This document shows positions 21,373 through 30,671 of a stretch of 64,000 nt of DNA, piece by piece (positions within the stretch are counted from its first letter, which is position 1; every line of letters begins with the position of its first letter). Source of the DNA: Chthonobacter rhizosphaerae. Lineage in GTDB: Bacteria; Pseudomonadota; Alphaproteobacteria; Rhizobiales; Pleomorphomonadaceae. The notes beneath the pieces were generated by a model. It saw only the letters and a list, made by a program, of their open reading frames with translations, was not told the DNA's origin and did not search any database. The DNA is taken from contig NZ_JACDIS010000011.1 of assembly GCF_013839525.1 (NCBI RefSeq), forward strand, positions 62,001-126,000, written 5' to 3'. The position numbers and the translations under genes were made by a program.

Positions 21373-22806
21373 ATGACGATGCCGCAGCTCGCGCGCCGGA
21401 CCGCGCCGCCAGACGCTTTCGCGCCGGTCGAGGACGTCGGCTCCGACCTGCCGCTCGTGGTCGACGTGGACGGCGCGCTGGTCCGTTCGCCCCTTCTCCA
21501 CGAGGCCGTGCTGCGCCTGGCGTCGGACCAGCCCCGGTCCGTGCCGCACATGCTGCTCTGGGCCTTCAAGGGCGCCCGCCGGCTGGAGGCGGAGGTCAAC
21601 GACCGCCTGGGTCCGCTCGACGACGTGCCGCTCCATCCGCGCGCGGAGGCGGAGATCCGCGCCGCGGTCGCGGCGGGGCGCCGGGTGCTGCTCGCTTCCG
21701 CGGCCGACCGGCGCCAGGTGGAGGCGCTCGCCCGGCGCCTCGGCGCGGCGGGCGTGCTCGACACCTCCGGTCATGGAACCGCCGTCGAGGCGGCCGCCGA
21801 CGCGCTCGGTCCGGGGCGGTTCGACGCCCTCGTCCGGTTCGAGGGCGCCGCTTCGGTCCGGCGCGGGGCACGAACGCTGCTCTTCGTGCGTGACGACGGC
21901 GACGACACCGGCGCGCCCTCCCCGACGCGGACGCGCGCCCTCGCCGTCGTGCGGGCGCTTCGAACCCATCAGTGGGCCAAGAACGCCCTGGTGTTCCTGC
22001 CCGTCGTGCTCGGCCACGCCCTGTCGGCCTCCACCCTGGCGGCGGCGGGCCTCGCCTTCTTGTGCTTCTCGCTGGCGGCGTCGAGCGCCTATGCGCTCAA
22101 CGACCTCCTGGACCTCAAGTGCGACCGGGCGAGCCCGACCAAGCGCCGGCGGCCGTTCGCGTCCGGCGCCCTGCCGGTCGGCCAGGGGGCGCTGATGGCC
22201 GCCGGCCTGCTGGCGACCGCCGTCACCGTGGCGGCCATCGCGCTGCCCGCCGCCTTCCTCGGCCATCTGGCCGTCTACATGGCGGCCACCGTCGCCTATT
22301 CGACCGTCCTGAAGCGCAAGGTGTTCGTGGACGTGGTGACGCTCGCGGGGCTCTATGCGCTGCGGGTGCTCGGCGGCGGGGCGGCCACCGGCGTTGCGGT
22401 GTCGGACTGGCTCCTGATGCTCTGCCTGTTCCTGTTCCTCTCGCTCGCCGTCGCCAAGCGCTACGCCGAACTTTCGGCGCGGGAGCGGGAAGGCCGGGCG
22501 CCCCCCGCCGGGCGCGGCTACCGGTTCGAGGACATGCGGCTGTTGCTGCCGCTCGCCGCCGCGTCCGGCTACCTGTCGGTGCTGGTGGTGGCCCTTTATC
22601 TGAACGCCGACCAGGTGGAAATGCTCTACGCCCATCCGGACGTGCTGCGGATCACCTACGTGGTGCAGCTCTACTGGGTGTCCCGGGTCCTCTTCCTGGC
22701 CAACCGCGGCGAGCTCAACGAGGATCCGGTGCTGTTCGCCCTGCGGGACCGGATCAGCTGGCTGTGCGGAGGCGTGATCCTCCTCCTGATGCTTCTCGCC
22801 CTTTGA
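21373..22806 (+). CDS. HAD-like / UbiA-family polyprenyl phosphate transferase fusion
   Basis: A 477-residue fusion. Residues about 25-170 resemble a HAD hydrolase (VVDVDGAL, D31 and D33), but the later HAD lysine and acidic motif are not visible. Residues about 190-477 are a UbiA membrane transferase with RTHQWAKN, NDLLDLKCD (243-251) and SPTKRRRPFASG, the form seen in decaprenyl-phosphate phosphoribosyltransferases rather than ubiquinone enzymes. The likely reaction is attachment of phosphoribose from PRPP to a polyprenyl phosphate at the inner membrane. The ATG 21373 has an AGGA box; a TTG at 21340 would add 11 residues. Confidence 0.82.
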   Translation: MTMPQLARRTAPPDAFAPVEDVGSDLPLVVDVDGALVRSPLLHEAVLRLASDQPRSVPHMLLWAFKGARRLEAEVNDRLGPLDDVPLHPRAEAEIRAAVAAGRRVLLASAADRRQVEALARRLGAAGVLDTSGHGTAVEAAADALGPGRFDALVRFEGAASVRRGARTLLFVRDDGDDTGAPSPTRTRALAVVRALRTHQWAKNALVFLPVVLGHALSASTLAAAGLAFLCFSLAASSAYALNDLLDLKCDRASPTKRRRPFASGALPVGQGALMAAGLLATAVTVAAIALPAAFLGHLAVYMAATVAYSTVLKRKVFVDVVTLAGLYALRVLGGGAATGVAVSDWLLMLCLFLFLSLAVAKRYAELSAREREGRAPPAGRGYRFEDMRLLLPLAAASGYLSVLVVALYLNADQVEMLYAHPDVLRITYVVQLYWVSRVLFLANRGELNEDPVLFALRDRISWLCGGVILLLMLLAL

Positions 22807-23527
22807 CGCGCGGACCGGGAGGGCCGGCCTCCGGCCCTCGACGGGGTCCTGGACCTCGAGGCGGGCGCCGGAGCGTCGGACCGGTGATCCCGGCCGACGA
22901 GCCGGGGCGGAGCCGCCACTGAAGGAAACGCCGAGAAGGAACGGTGCAGGCAGCGAAACGGGCGGCGGATCCGCAGCCGAATCGTCAGTTCCACCGGCTC
23001 CGCTCAAGTTGCTGCCCGGCAACATATGGTGACTTTACAATTTATTTATCCTATTGTCCGCCGCGGTCCCCGGCCGTTGCTGCCTCGCATCTCGTCGCGC
23101 GTGCGCGGAACCGGCCACTAGCATCGTGGAGACTCCATGCGGGTCAGTCATGCCACACCGTCGGAAGGTCGGGTCTTTCCGCGCCTGGACGAGCGACTTC
23201 CCGCCGTCGCGGGTCCGTCGCGGACCGGCGCCGGCGCTCGGCACCCCGGGCGCCGGTCCCTCGGCCCGGTCCGCCGGGCCTCCGGCTAGACCCGCGGCCA
23301 GAATAGATTGTTGTCTTTGATTATTAAACAGAAACCCTTTGCCCTGCGCCCTTCGGCCGAACGTCGGTTCCGGACGGTGCGCGCCTCGAAGCTGACGAAC
23401 CCATCGCGCGGATCCGGTTCCGCCGGGCCCCGGGGGCACGACGCGATCGTCTGAGCCGTGCTCGATCCGCCTCGCGGCGGACCCGCGTGCGGGCGGATAC
23501 CCGCGAACTGTTAAGGACATCAGCATC
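22807..23527. other. 721-bp gap without a recognised gene
   Basis: A perfect 9-bp hairpin (GAGGGCCGG, CCT, CCGGCCCTC, 22819-22839) lies just after the UbiA stop but lacks a T run. Two AT-rich patches (about 23025-23058 and 23300-23335) stand out from the GC-rich surroundings and probably hold promoter elements for the GT2 gene, but no clear -35/-10 pair is visible. Short open frames here have no homologous character. Confidence 0.4.
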
Positions 23528-24739
23528 ATGGAAACGGTTCAGACCCGGCCTGTCGCGCGTGATCCGGTCACCGTCCCACCCGGCGGCGTCCTCGGCCGCG
23601 GATCCCCGACGGACGTGGCGACAGAGGCGGCGGCGCCCGGCATCCAGCTCTCCGTGGTGGTGCCGACCTACAACGAACGGGACAATGTGGGGGCGGTCGT
23701 CGCCAGCCTGGAGCGGGTCCTGGCGGGCATCGGCTGGGAGGTGATCTTCGTCGACGACGCCTCGCCGGACAACACGGCGGACGTGGTGCGCGGGCTGGCG
23801 CGCACGGACCGGCGCGTCCGGTTGATCTCGCGGCACAATCGGCGCGGCCTCTCGTCGGCCGTGGTGGAAGGCGCGCTCGCCGCCGCCGCGGACGTGATCG
23901 CCGTCATGGACGGCGACATGCAGCATGACGAGGCGGTGCTACCGGAGCTCTATCGCCGCGTCGCGTCCGGCGAGGCCGACGTGGTGGCGGCGAGCCGCTT
24001 CCTCGGCGACGGCGTCGAGGAGGGCCTTGGGACGGAGCGGCGGGTGAAGATCAGCAACACCGGCATCGCCCTCGCCAACCGGCTGTTCGGCCTCGACCTG
24101 ACCGACCCGCTGACCGGCTTCTTCGCCATGCGCCGCGAGACGCTGAAGCGGGCCCTGCCGGACCTGTCCGCGCTCGGCTTCAAGATCCTGCTCGACGTCA
24201 TCACGTCGGCCGAACCCCGGCCGCGGGTCGAGGAGGTGCCGTTCCGCTTCCGCGCGAGGGCGCAGGGGGAGTCCAAGCTCGACCGGCGGGTGATGTACGA
24301 CTTCCTGCTGTTCTTCCTGGAGAAGACCATCGGGCGCGTCATCCACGTGCCGGCGCGCTTCCTGTCGTTCGCCCTCATCAACAGCCTCGGCATCCTGGTG
24401 CATCTGATGCTCCTGGTGCCGGCGCACGACCTGTTCCACGCCTCGTTCGTGACCTCCCAGCTGATCGCCACCGTGGGGTCGATGTTCTTCAACTTCACGG
24501 TCAACAACCTCATCACCTACAACGACGCCACCCTGAAGGGCCTGCGCTTCTGGCGCGGCTTCGTGATCTTCAGCCTGGTCTGCTCGGTGGGGGTGTTCGC
24601 CAACGTGGGCGTCGCCTCCATGATCCACGACGTCTACGCCGACCTCCTCTACCTGGTGCCGGCCATCGCGGGCGCGCTGATCACCGTGGTGTGGAACTTC
24701 GTGGCCACCAAGATGCTCGTCTGGGGTCGCGCGCCGTGA
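23528..24739 (+). CDS. GT2 glycosyltransferase with C-terminal GtrA domain (dolichol-P-mannose synthase-like)
   Basis: A 403-residue protein. Residues about 40-265 are a GT2 catalytic domain (VVVPTYNERDNV, FVDDASPDNT with D76-D77, and MDGDMQHD with D128 and D130) of the dolichol-phosphate mannosyltransferase type, which charges polyprenyl phosphate with a hexose. Residues about 275-400 form a four-helix GtrA-like membrane domain (FALINSLGILVHL, NFTVNNLITY). The product would be a polyprenyl-phosphate sugar flipped or presented at the membrane. The first 38 residues are not conserved in character. Confidence 0.88.
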   Translation: METVQTRPVARDPVTVPPGGVLGRGSPTDVATEAAAPGIQLSVVVPTYNERDNVGAVVASLERVLAGIGWEVIFVDDASPDNTADVVRGLARTDRRVRLISRHNRRGLSSAVVEGALAAAADVIAVMDGDMQHDEAVLPELYRRVASGEADVVAASRFLGDGVEEGLGTERRVKISNTGIALANRLFGLDLTDPLTGFFAMRRETLKRALPDLSALGFKILLDVITSAEPRPRVEEVPFRFRARAQGESKLDRRVMYDFLLFFLEKTIGRVIHVPARFLSFALINSLGILVHLMLLVPAHDLFHASFVTSQLIATVGSMFFNFTVNNLITYNDATLKGLRFWRGFVIFSLVCSVGVFANVGVASMIHDVYADLLYLVPAIAGALITVVWNFVATKMLVWGRAP

Positions 24740-24842
24740 CCGCGGGCGCGAGCCGTCCCTCAACCGGCCGCCGGATGGCGCCGCGCCCGTCCCGTTCCGG
24801 GGCCGGGCGGGGCGTCGGCGGTCGCACTCCGTCCGTTCAAGG

Positions 24843-25331
24843 ATGCTCATGATGCCCCCTTCTCCCCCGACCTCCCGGTCCGCCGCGGACACGATCTGGA
24901 CGCAGGCCAGGACCCGCGCCGTCCAGCACCAGCACCTCCTGAAGTATCTGGTGATCGGCGCCACCGCCTCCGGTCTCGACGTGGTGCTCTTCCTCCTCCT
25001 CTACAACGGCGCCGGAACCTCCGCGGTCGTGGCCCACTCGATCTCGGTGCCGACCTCGGTGCTGTTCAGCTTCGCGTTCAACGCGCGCCACAACTTCCGC
25101 ACCACCGACCACGTGGCGCTCCGCCTCGCCTCCTTCGTGGTGGTGGCGACCATCGGCTACCTCGCCGGCTACGGGGTGATCGAGCTCGCCGCCTACGAGG
25201 GCCTCGGCGCCAACGCCGGCAAGATCCTGTCGCTGCCGGTGGTGTTCGCCATCCAGTATCTGCTCAACTCGCGGATCACCTTCCACAAGCCGAAGGTCCT
25301 CGATCTGGAATTGGAGAAGTCAGCCTCGTGA
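24843..25331 (+). CDS. GtrA family membrane protein
   Basis: A 162-residue protein with four predicted membrane helices beginning after a polar N-terminus (LLKYLVIGATASGLDVVLFLLLY, then SVLFSFAFNARHNF, FVVVATIGYLAGY, and VVFAIQYLLNSRITF). GtrA-like proteins are thought to help translocate polyprenyl-phosphate sugars. Its stop overlaps the GTG of the next gene (25328-25331), showing translational coupling. It follows the GT2-GtrA fusion by about 100 bp, so the locus carries two GtrA units. Confidence 0.88.
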   Translation: MLMMPPSPPTSRSAADTIWTQARTRAVQHQHLLKYLVIGATASGLDVVLFLLLYNGAGTSAVVAHSISVPTSVLFSFAFNARHNFRTTDHVALRLASFVVVATIGYLAGYGVIELAAYEGLGANAGKILSLPVVFAIQYLLNSRITFHKPKVLDLELEKSAS

Positions 25332-26701
25332 GCACACCATCCATCGGCATCATCGGGGGCGGCATCACCGGCCTCGTCGCCGCCTACCGGCTCGCCAACG
25401 CGGGTGCCAGGGTCACCGTCTTCGAGAGCGGCAGCGAGGTCGGCGGCCTCGCGGCGGGCTTCACCCTCGCCGGCCATCCGGTCGAGAAGGCCTATCACTT
25501 CCTCTACAAGACCGACGCCCACATCCTGTCGCTCGTGGACGAGCTCGGCCTCACGGACAAGCTGACCTTCCACCCCTCGTCCGTCTCCACCTATTACGAC
25601 GGCGTGCTCTACCCGATGATGTCGCCGACGGACCTGATCCGCTTCACGCCGATCAGCCTCGCCGACCGCATCCGGGCGGGCGTGACCGTGCTCTACCTGC
25701 AGCGGGTGAAGAACTGGCGCAAGCTCAGCACCATCACGGCGCTGGAATGGCTGCGCAAGAACGCCGGCCGGCGGGTGACCGACGTGATCTGGGAGCCGCT
25801 CCTGCGCGGCAAGTTCGACCGCTACTACGACAAGGTCACCATGTCGTGGCTGTGGGGCCGCGTGAAGCAGCGCGTGGACAGCCGCGACCCGAAGATCGGC
25901 GAGGCGCTCGGCTATTTCGACGGCGGGTTCCGGGTGATCACCGACGCCCTCATGAAGCGGCTCGCGGAGCGCGGCGTCGACGTCCGCCTCGACACCCGGG
26001 TGTCGAGCCTGCGGAACGACGGCGGCCAGGTTGTCGTCGCGACCGGTTCCGGGGAGGAGCGCTTCGACCGGGTGCTGGCGACCGTGCCGAGCAACGTGCT
26101 CGCCGCCATGATGCCCGCCTACGAGGATCGGGACCCCGCCTACTTCCGCAAGCTCCGGTCGATCGACTACCTGGACGCCTGCGTCCAGGTGTTCGCCACG
26201 CCGCAGAAGATCACGCCCTACTACTGGCACAACGTGAACACGCCGAACGCGCCGTTCGTGGTCTTCCTCAGCCTCAGCAACCTGGTCGGCGCCGAGAAGT
26301 TCGGCGGCCTCAACATCTACTACATCGGCGACTATGTGCCCGCCGAGCACGAGTACATGTCGATGGATCCGGCCGATCTGAAGCGGCGCTGGTATGCCGA
26401 ACTGAAGACGATCTTTCCCGAGTTCGACCCGGGACAGGTGGTGGACGACGCCGTGTTCCGCCTGCGCAACGCCCAGCATATCGTCGACATCGGCTTCGAG
26501 GAGAACAAGCTCCTGCCCTATCAGACCCCCTGCCCGGGCGTGCTGATGTGCAACTTCTCCCAGATCTACCCCATGGACCGCGGCACCAACTACGCCGTCC
26601 GCGACGGCAACGAGATGGCCGACCGCATCCTGGCGGACCTGGCGAGAAGCCCCGCCGAGGCCGCGGCCGCCCGGCCGGAGCCGGTGGTCGCGCGGATCTG
26701 A
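25328..26701 (+). CDS. FAD-dependent amine-oxidase/protoporphyrinogen-oxidase-like protein
   Basis: A 457-residue flavoprotein starting at GTG 25328. The N-terminal dinucleotide motif is IGGGITGLVAAYRLANAG, followed by VFESGSEVGGLAAGF, as in amine oxidase-like and UDP-galactopyranose mutase-like enzymes. A C-terminal NYAVRDGNEMADRIL fits the FAD-binding end. Related genes often lie next to GT2 and GtrA genes. A role in oxidising or isomerising a lipid-linked or nucleotide sugar is plausible but inferred. It is coupled to the GtrA gene by a 4-bp overlap. Confidence 0.78.
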   Translation: MSTPSIGIIGGGITGLVAAYRLANAGARVTVFESGSEVGGLAAGFTLAGHPVEKAYHFLYKTDAHILSLVDELGLTDKLTFHPSSVSTYYDGVLYPMMSPTDLIRFTPISLADRIRAGVTVLYLQRVKNWRKLSTITALEWLRKNAGRRVTDVIWEPLLRGKFDRYYDKVTMSWLWGRVKQRVDSRDPKIGEALGYFDGGFRVITDALMKRLAERGVDVRLDTRVSSLRNDGGQVVVATGSGEERFDRVLATVPSNVLAAMMPAYEDRDPAYFRKLRSIDYLDACVQVFATPQKITPYYWHNVNTPNAPFVVFLSLSNLVGAEKFGGLNIYYIGDYVPAEHEYMSMDPADLKRRWYAELKTIFPEFDPGQVVDDAVFRLRNAQHIVDIGFEENKLLPYQTPCPGVLMCNFSQIYPMDRGTNYAVRDGNEMADRILADLARSPAEAAAARPEPVVARI

Positions 26702-26900
26702 CCGGGAGTTCACGAACCGAGGGGTCGGCGCGGCGAGCGCCGGCTCCTCTTCCCGGCGGTCAGGCCGGCGCCGGCCTCGCCGCGCTTTCAGCCACCGTCA
26801 CGCCGCTTCATGAACAAATCGACGGCGGACCGGCGGCTCCAACGGCCGCACCGGCAACTTATTCCCTTCACCATCGAAAGTCTTCGTCCGCAGGCGTCAA

Positions 26901-26925
26901 GGAACCAACGCCCGCCGCCACCGTT
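26901..26925 (+). promoter_or_regulatory. EcfG-type general stress promoter before the DUF1236 gene
   Basis: GGAAC at 26901-26905, 16 bp, and CGTT at 26922-26925 match the consensus recognised by the alphaproteobacterial stress sigma factor EcfG (GGAAC, 16-17 bp, CGTT). Initiation near 26932 would give a leader of about 30 nt before ATG 26963. Confidence 0.7.
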
Positions 26926-26962
26926 GTTCCGCCGTGACAACGTGAGAGGAAAGGCTTTCATC

Positions 26963-27355
26963 ATGAAGAAGACGGCTACCGTTCTCGCCGCCCTTATGGT
27001 TTCGTTCGCCGCCTCAGCGGCCTCTGCTCAGGAAGGCACCGTCAGCGGCGCCGCCGGCGGCGCCGTCACCGGCGCCATCGTGGGCGGTCCGGTGGGTGCC
27101 GCGGTCGGCGGCGTCGCCGGTGCCGCGCTCGGCTCCATCGTGGCTCCGCCCGAGGCCGAGGTCCGCGAGTACGTGGTCCAGCAGCAGGTTCCCTCGGTCC
27201 AGGTGCAGGAGCAGGTCGTCGTCGGCCAGCCGCTGCCGCAGACCGTGACGCTCTACGAGGTGCCGCAGTACACCCAGTACCGCTACGCCATCGTGAACAA
27301 CCAGCGCGTCATCGTGGAGCCGCAGACCCGCCAGGTGATCCAGGTGATCGAGTAA
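26963..27355 (+). CDS. exported DUF1236-type protein with glycine zipper
   Basis: A 130-residue protein with a signal peptide (MKKTATVLAALMVSFAASAASA, cleaved near residue 22), a glycine-zipper segment rich in GG/AVGG repeats (about residues 26-60) that could insert in a membrane, and a C-terminal part ending RYAIVNNQRVIVEPQTRQVIQVIE-like sequence typical of DUF1236. Function is unknown. The ribosome binding site is GAGAGGAAA. An EcfG-type promoter sits upstream and a terminator downstream, so it is a single-gene unit likely induced by stress. Confidence 0.87.
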   Translation: MKKTATVLAALMVSFAASAASAQEGTVSGAAGGAVTGAIVGGPVGAAVGGVAGAALGSIVAPPEAEVREYVVQQQVPSVQVQEQVVVGQPLPQTVTLYEVPQYTQYRYAIVNNQRVIVEPQTRQVIQVIE

Positions 27356-27410
27356 GCCCAAGCGGCGACGGGATCCGAAGCGGTCGGCGCAACGCGCCGG
27401 CCGGAGCAAG

Positions 27411-27447
27411 GCCGGGTGACCCGTTCCGACGGGGCGCCCGGCTTTTT
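27411..27447 (+). terminator. intrinsic terminator after the DUF1236 gene
   Basis: GCCGGG (27411-27416) pairs with CCCGGC (27437-27442), with an inner ACCCG/CGGGG stem, followed by five T residues. Confidence 0.85.
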
Positions 27448-27475
27448 CTTGATATCGGAATGCCCTGAGATGCGA

Positions 27476-27751
27476 TCAGGCCTGCGGCGGGGCCTTGCGC
27501 AGGTGCGTCTCGACCCGCAGGATGCGCCGGGTCAGCGACAGGGACGCCAGCACGCCCGGAACGCCCACCGCCGCCATCAGCACGTAGGTCGCCGTGTCGC
27601 CGATGCCGAGCAGGCCGCCGATCGCCCAGGCGAAGGCGAAGACGGCGCCCAGCATCTCCGTCACGATCAGGAGCGTCGCGCCCACGGCGGACAGGATTGC
27701 GTCGGTGCCGGAGAAGCGGGTGGTGTCGACGGGGATCTTGTTCGTGGACAT
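27476..27751 (-). CDS. small hypothetical membrane protein
   Basis: A 91-residue protein with two hydrophobic segments (about residues 20-48 and 53-72) and a basic C-terminal tail. The family is not recognised. It has an independent position: convergent with the DUF1236 gene and separated from pnp by the pnp terminator, so it should have its own promoter in 27752-27849, where none was identified. The reading frame has the GC-rich third position of its neighbours, which supports coding. Confidence 0.65.
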   Translation of the reverse strand: MSTNKIPVDTTRFSGTDAILSAVGATLLIVTEMLGAVFAFAWAIGGLLGIGDTATYVLMAAVGVPGVLASLSLTRRILRVETHLRKAPPQA

Positions 27752-27849
27752 GGAGGCTGATGGACCGGTCTTGAGCGCGGCCGCATGAAGGGGCCGGACG
27801 CGCTGGAAGTCAAGTGCGGCCGTGGCGGCGAGCCGCGGTGGCCGGGACG

Positions 27850-27884
27850 AAAAGGGCCGGCGCGGGATCAGCCCGCACCGGCCC
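27850..27884 (-). terminator. intrinsic terminator after pnp
   Basis: On the minus strand GGGCCGGTGCGGG pairs with CCCGCGCCGGCCC (13 bp with one G:U) around a 5-nt loop, followed by TTTT. It lies about 30 bp after the pnp stop and ends the rimP-to-pnp block. Confidence 0.88.
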
Positions 27885-27915
27885 TCGATTGTCGGGGATC
27901 GACGATCCGGGAGCC

Positions 27916-30045
27916 TCAGCCCTCGGCGCGCTCGTCCGCCTTGATCTCCTGGCCGGTCGCCTGGTCCACCACCTTCATGGACAGGCGCACCTTGCCGCGC
28001 TCGTCGAAGCCGACGAGCTTCACCCAGACCTTGTCGCCTTCCTTCACCACGTCCTTGACGTTCTGGACGCGCTGCGGGGCGAGCTGGCTGACGTGGACGA
28101 GACCGTCGCGGGAGCCGAAGAAGTTCACGAAGGCGCCGAAGTCGACGACCTTCACGACGGTGCCCTCGTAGACCGCGCCGATCTCCGGCTCGGCCGCGAT
28201 GCCCTTCACCCAGTTCATGGCGGCCTGGATGGCCTTCATGTCGCTGGAGGCGAACTTGACGGTGCCGTCGTCCTGGATGTCGATCTTGGCGCCGGTCTTC
28301 TCCACGATCTCGCGGATGACCTTGCCGCCGGTGCCGATCACTTCGCGGATCTTGTCGGTCGGGATCTTCATCACCTCGATGCGCGGCGCGAACTCGCCGA
28401 GCTCGGCGCGGGCGCCGGTGATGGCCTTGGCCATCTCATTGAGGATGTGCTCGCGGCCGCCCTTGGCCTGCTCGAGCGCCACCTTCATGATCTCCTCGGT
28501 GATGCCGGTGATCTTGATGTCCATCTGCAGGGAGGTGATGCCCTGGGACGTTCCGGCCACCTTGAAGTCCATGTCGCCGAGATGATCCTCGTCACCAAGG
28601 ATGTCCGACAGGACGGCGAAGCGCTCGCCTTCCTTGATCAGGCCCATGGCGATGCCGGCGGTGGCGGCCTTCAGCGGCACGCCCGCGTCCATCAGCGCCA
28701 GCGACGAGCCGCAGACGGTGGCCATGGACGAGGAGCCGTTCGACTCGGTGATCTCCGACACCACGCGGATGGTGTAGGGGAACTCGTGCTTCTCCGGCAG
28801 CATCGGCCGGATGGCGCGCCAGGCGAGCTTGCCGTGGCCGATCTCGCGGCGGCCCGGGGAGCCCATGCGGCCGGTCTCGCCCACCGAATAAGGCGGGAAG
28901 TTGTAGTGCAGAAGGAAGTTCTGCTTGTAGGTGCCTTCCAGGGCGTCCACGAACTGCTCGTCCTCGCCGGTGCCGAGGGTCGCGACCACCAGGGCCTGCG
29001 TCTCGCCGCGGGTGAACAGGGCCGAGCCGTGGGCGCGGGGCAGGACGCCGACTTCGGCGACGATCTGGCGGACGGTCTTCAGGTCGCGGCCGTCGATGCG
29101 CAGGCCCGTGTCCAGGATGTTCCAGCGGACGATCTTCGCCTGCAGGTCCTTGAAGACCGACGCCACCTGCTCCTTGGAGAACTCCGGCTCCGCGCCCTCG
29201 GGGAAGAAGGCGGCCATCACCTTCGCCTTGGCGGCGTCGACGGCGGCGTAGCGGTCCTGCTTGCGGGTGATCTTGTAGGCGTCGCGCAGATCCGTCTCGG
29301 CGATCTCCAGCATCCGCTGCTCGATGGCCGAGAAGTCCGGGGCGGTGAAGTCGCGCGGCTCCTTGGCGGCGCGCTCGGCCAGGCGGATGATGGCGTCGAT
29401 CACCGGCTGGAAGCCCTGATGGCCGAACATTACGGCCTTCAGCATGGTGTCCTCGTCCAGCTCCTTGGCCTCGGACTCCACCATCAGCACCGCGTCATGG
29501 GTGCCGGCGACCACGAGGTCCAGCTTGGAGTCGGCCATGGAGTCGACCGGCGGGTTCAGCACGAAGGCGCCGTCGATGAGACCGACGCGGGCGCCGCCGA
29601 TCGGGCCCATGAAGGGGACGCCGGAGAGCGTGAGCGCCGCGGAGGCCGCCACCATGGCGAGGATGTCCGGCGCGTTCTCCATGTCGTGGGAGAGCGTCGT
29701 GACGATCACCTGGGTGTCGTTCTTGTACCCGTCCGGGAAGAGCGGGCGGATCGGGCGGTCGATCAGGCGCGAGGTCAGCGTCTCGTGCTCGGACGGACGG
29801 CCTTCGCGCTTGAAGTAGCCGCCCGGGATCTTGCCGGCGGCGAACGCCTTCTCCTGGTAGTTGACGGTCAGCGGAAAGAAGTCCTGGCCGGGCTTCGGCT
29901 CCTTGGCCGAGACGACGGTGGCGAGCACGGTGCTCTCGCCGTAGGTGGCCAGCACGGAGCCGTCGGCCTGGCGGGCGACGCGCCCGGTCTCGAGGGTCAG
30001 CGGGCGCCCGGCCCACTCGATCTCGACCTTCTGGATATCGAACAT
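27916..30045 (-). CDS. pnp: polynucleotide phosphorylase
   Basis: A 709-residue 3'-5' phosphorolytic exoribonuclease of mRNA decay. Two RNase PH domains are recognised ([28 protein letters not shown]; second with RTDGR-like [14 protein letters not shown] and GEGER-type [14 protein letters not shown]), then a KH domain ([12 protein letters not shown]) and an S1 domain ([20 protein letters not shown]) at the C-terminus. The start at 30045 ([11 protein letters not shown]) is set by homology. It is the last gene of the translation/RNA block. Confidence 0.97.
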   Translation of the reverse strand: MFDIQKVEIEWAGRPLTLETGRVARQADGSVLATYGESTVLATVVSAKEPKPGQDFFPLTVNYQEKAFAAGKIPGGYFKREGRPSEHETLTSRLIDRPIRPLFPDGYKNDTQVIVTTLSHDMENAPDILAMVAASAALTLSGVPFMGPIGGARVGLIDGAFVLNPPVDSMADSKLDLVVAGTHDAVLMVESEAKELDEDTMLKAVMFGHQGFQPVIDAIIRLAERAAKEPRDFTAPDFSAIEQRMLEIAETDLRDAYKITRKQDRYAAVDAAKAKVMAAFFPEGAEPEFSKEQVASVFKDLQAKIVRWNILDTGLRIDGRDLKTVRQIVAEVGVLPRAHGSALFTRGETQALVVATLGTGEDEQFVDALEGTYKQNFLLHYNFPPYSVGETGRMGSPGRREIGHGKLAWRAIRPMLPEKHEFPYTIRVVSEITESNGSSSMATVCGSSLALMDAGVPLKAATAGIAMGLIKEGERFAVLSDILGDEDHLGDMDFKVAGTSQGITSLQMDIKITGITEEIMKVALEQAKGGREHILNEMAKAITGARAELGEFAPRIEVMKIPTDKIREVIGTGGKVIREIVEKTGAKIDIQDDGTVKFASSDMKAIQAAMNWVKGIAAEPEIGAVYEGTVVKVVDFGAFVNFFGSRDGLVHVSQLAPQRVQNVKDVVKEGDKVWVKLVGFDERGKVRLSMKVVDQATGQEIKADERAEG

Positions 30046-30312
30046 GGATCGTTCCTGTCTTGTCGTGGGATCCGGCGCCGCGGACCACGGGCAAGACGGC
30101 GGGACGCTTCGGGCCGGCGATCGGCGGCGAAGCGTCCGGCAATCCTGCCCCATGGCCGAACGCGCCGGGTGGCGGCGACGGGCCTCGATCCCGGTGCTCT
30201 CGACAGTCGGGGATCGGCGCTGGTCGCCGGTTCGGGGGTGTCCGCCGCGTGCGGAAACCGCCTGACGAACGCCCATAGCACGTTTTCGGCGCGAGGGCGT
30301 TCAAATCGTCCA
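30046..30312. other. rpsO-pnp intergenic region
   Basis: No gene is seen in this GC-rich stretch between the rpsO terminator and pnp. In other bacteria the rpsO-pnp leader holds an RNase III site used for pnp autoregulation. Several short GC dyads are present but none stands out as such a site. Confidence 0.35.
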
Positions 30313-30362
30313 AAAACACCGACGGGCGGAGCGCGACCGTGAAGGTCGCTCCCCGCCCGTCG
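30313..30362 (-). terminator. long hairpin terminator after rpsO
   Basis: Two 18-nt arms (30322-30339 and 30345-30362) pair with only two mismatches around GTGAA, and on the minus strand are followed by GGTGTTTTT. It lies 5 bp after the rpsO stop and separates rpsO from pnp, as in the classic rpsO-pnp arrangement. Confidence 0.85.
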
Positions 30363-30367
30363 AACCG

Positions 30368-30637
30368 TCAGCGGCGCAGGCCGAGGCGGCCGATGAGCGT
30401 CGCGTAGCGCTCCTCGCTCGACTTCTTCAGGTAGTCGAGCAGCTGGCGGCGCTGGCTCACCAGCTTCAGGAGGCCGCGGCGGGAATGGTTATCCTTGCCG
30501 TGGGTCTTGAAGTGCTCGGTCAGGTTGGCGATGCGCTCGGAGAGGATCGCCACCTGCACTTCCGGCGACCCGGTGTCGCCGTCCTTGGTGCCATAGTCCT
30601 TGATGAGCGCAGCCTTGCGCTCGGCCGTGATCGACAT
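30368..30637 (-). CDS. rpsO: 30S ribosomal protein S15
   Basis: An 89-residue ribosomal protein of the normal length. It begins [16 protein letters not shown] and has [16 protein letters not shown] and [20 protein letters not shown], which bind the 16S rRNA central domain. It lies 34 bp after truB and is followed by a long hairpin terminator. Confidence 0.98.
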   Translation of the reverse strand: MSITAERKAALIKDYGTKDGDTGSPEVQVAILSERIANLTEHFKTHGKDNHSRRGLLKLVSQRRQLLDYLKKSSEERYATLIGRLGLRR

Positions 30638-30671
30638 CGTCGGATCCTTCTAGGCTGGGTCGACCGCGCCG

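Noticed and set aside
22944-23306. A 120-residue frame in the gap before the GT2 gene
   Set aside because: It has Arg/Pro/Ser-rich random composition, no ribosome binding site and no similarity in character to known proteins.
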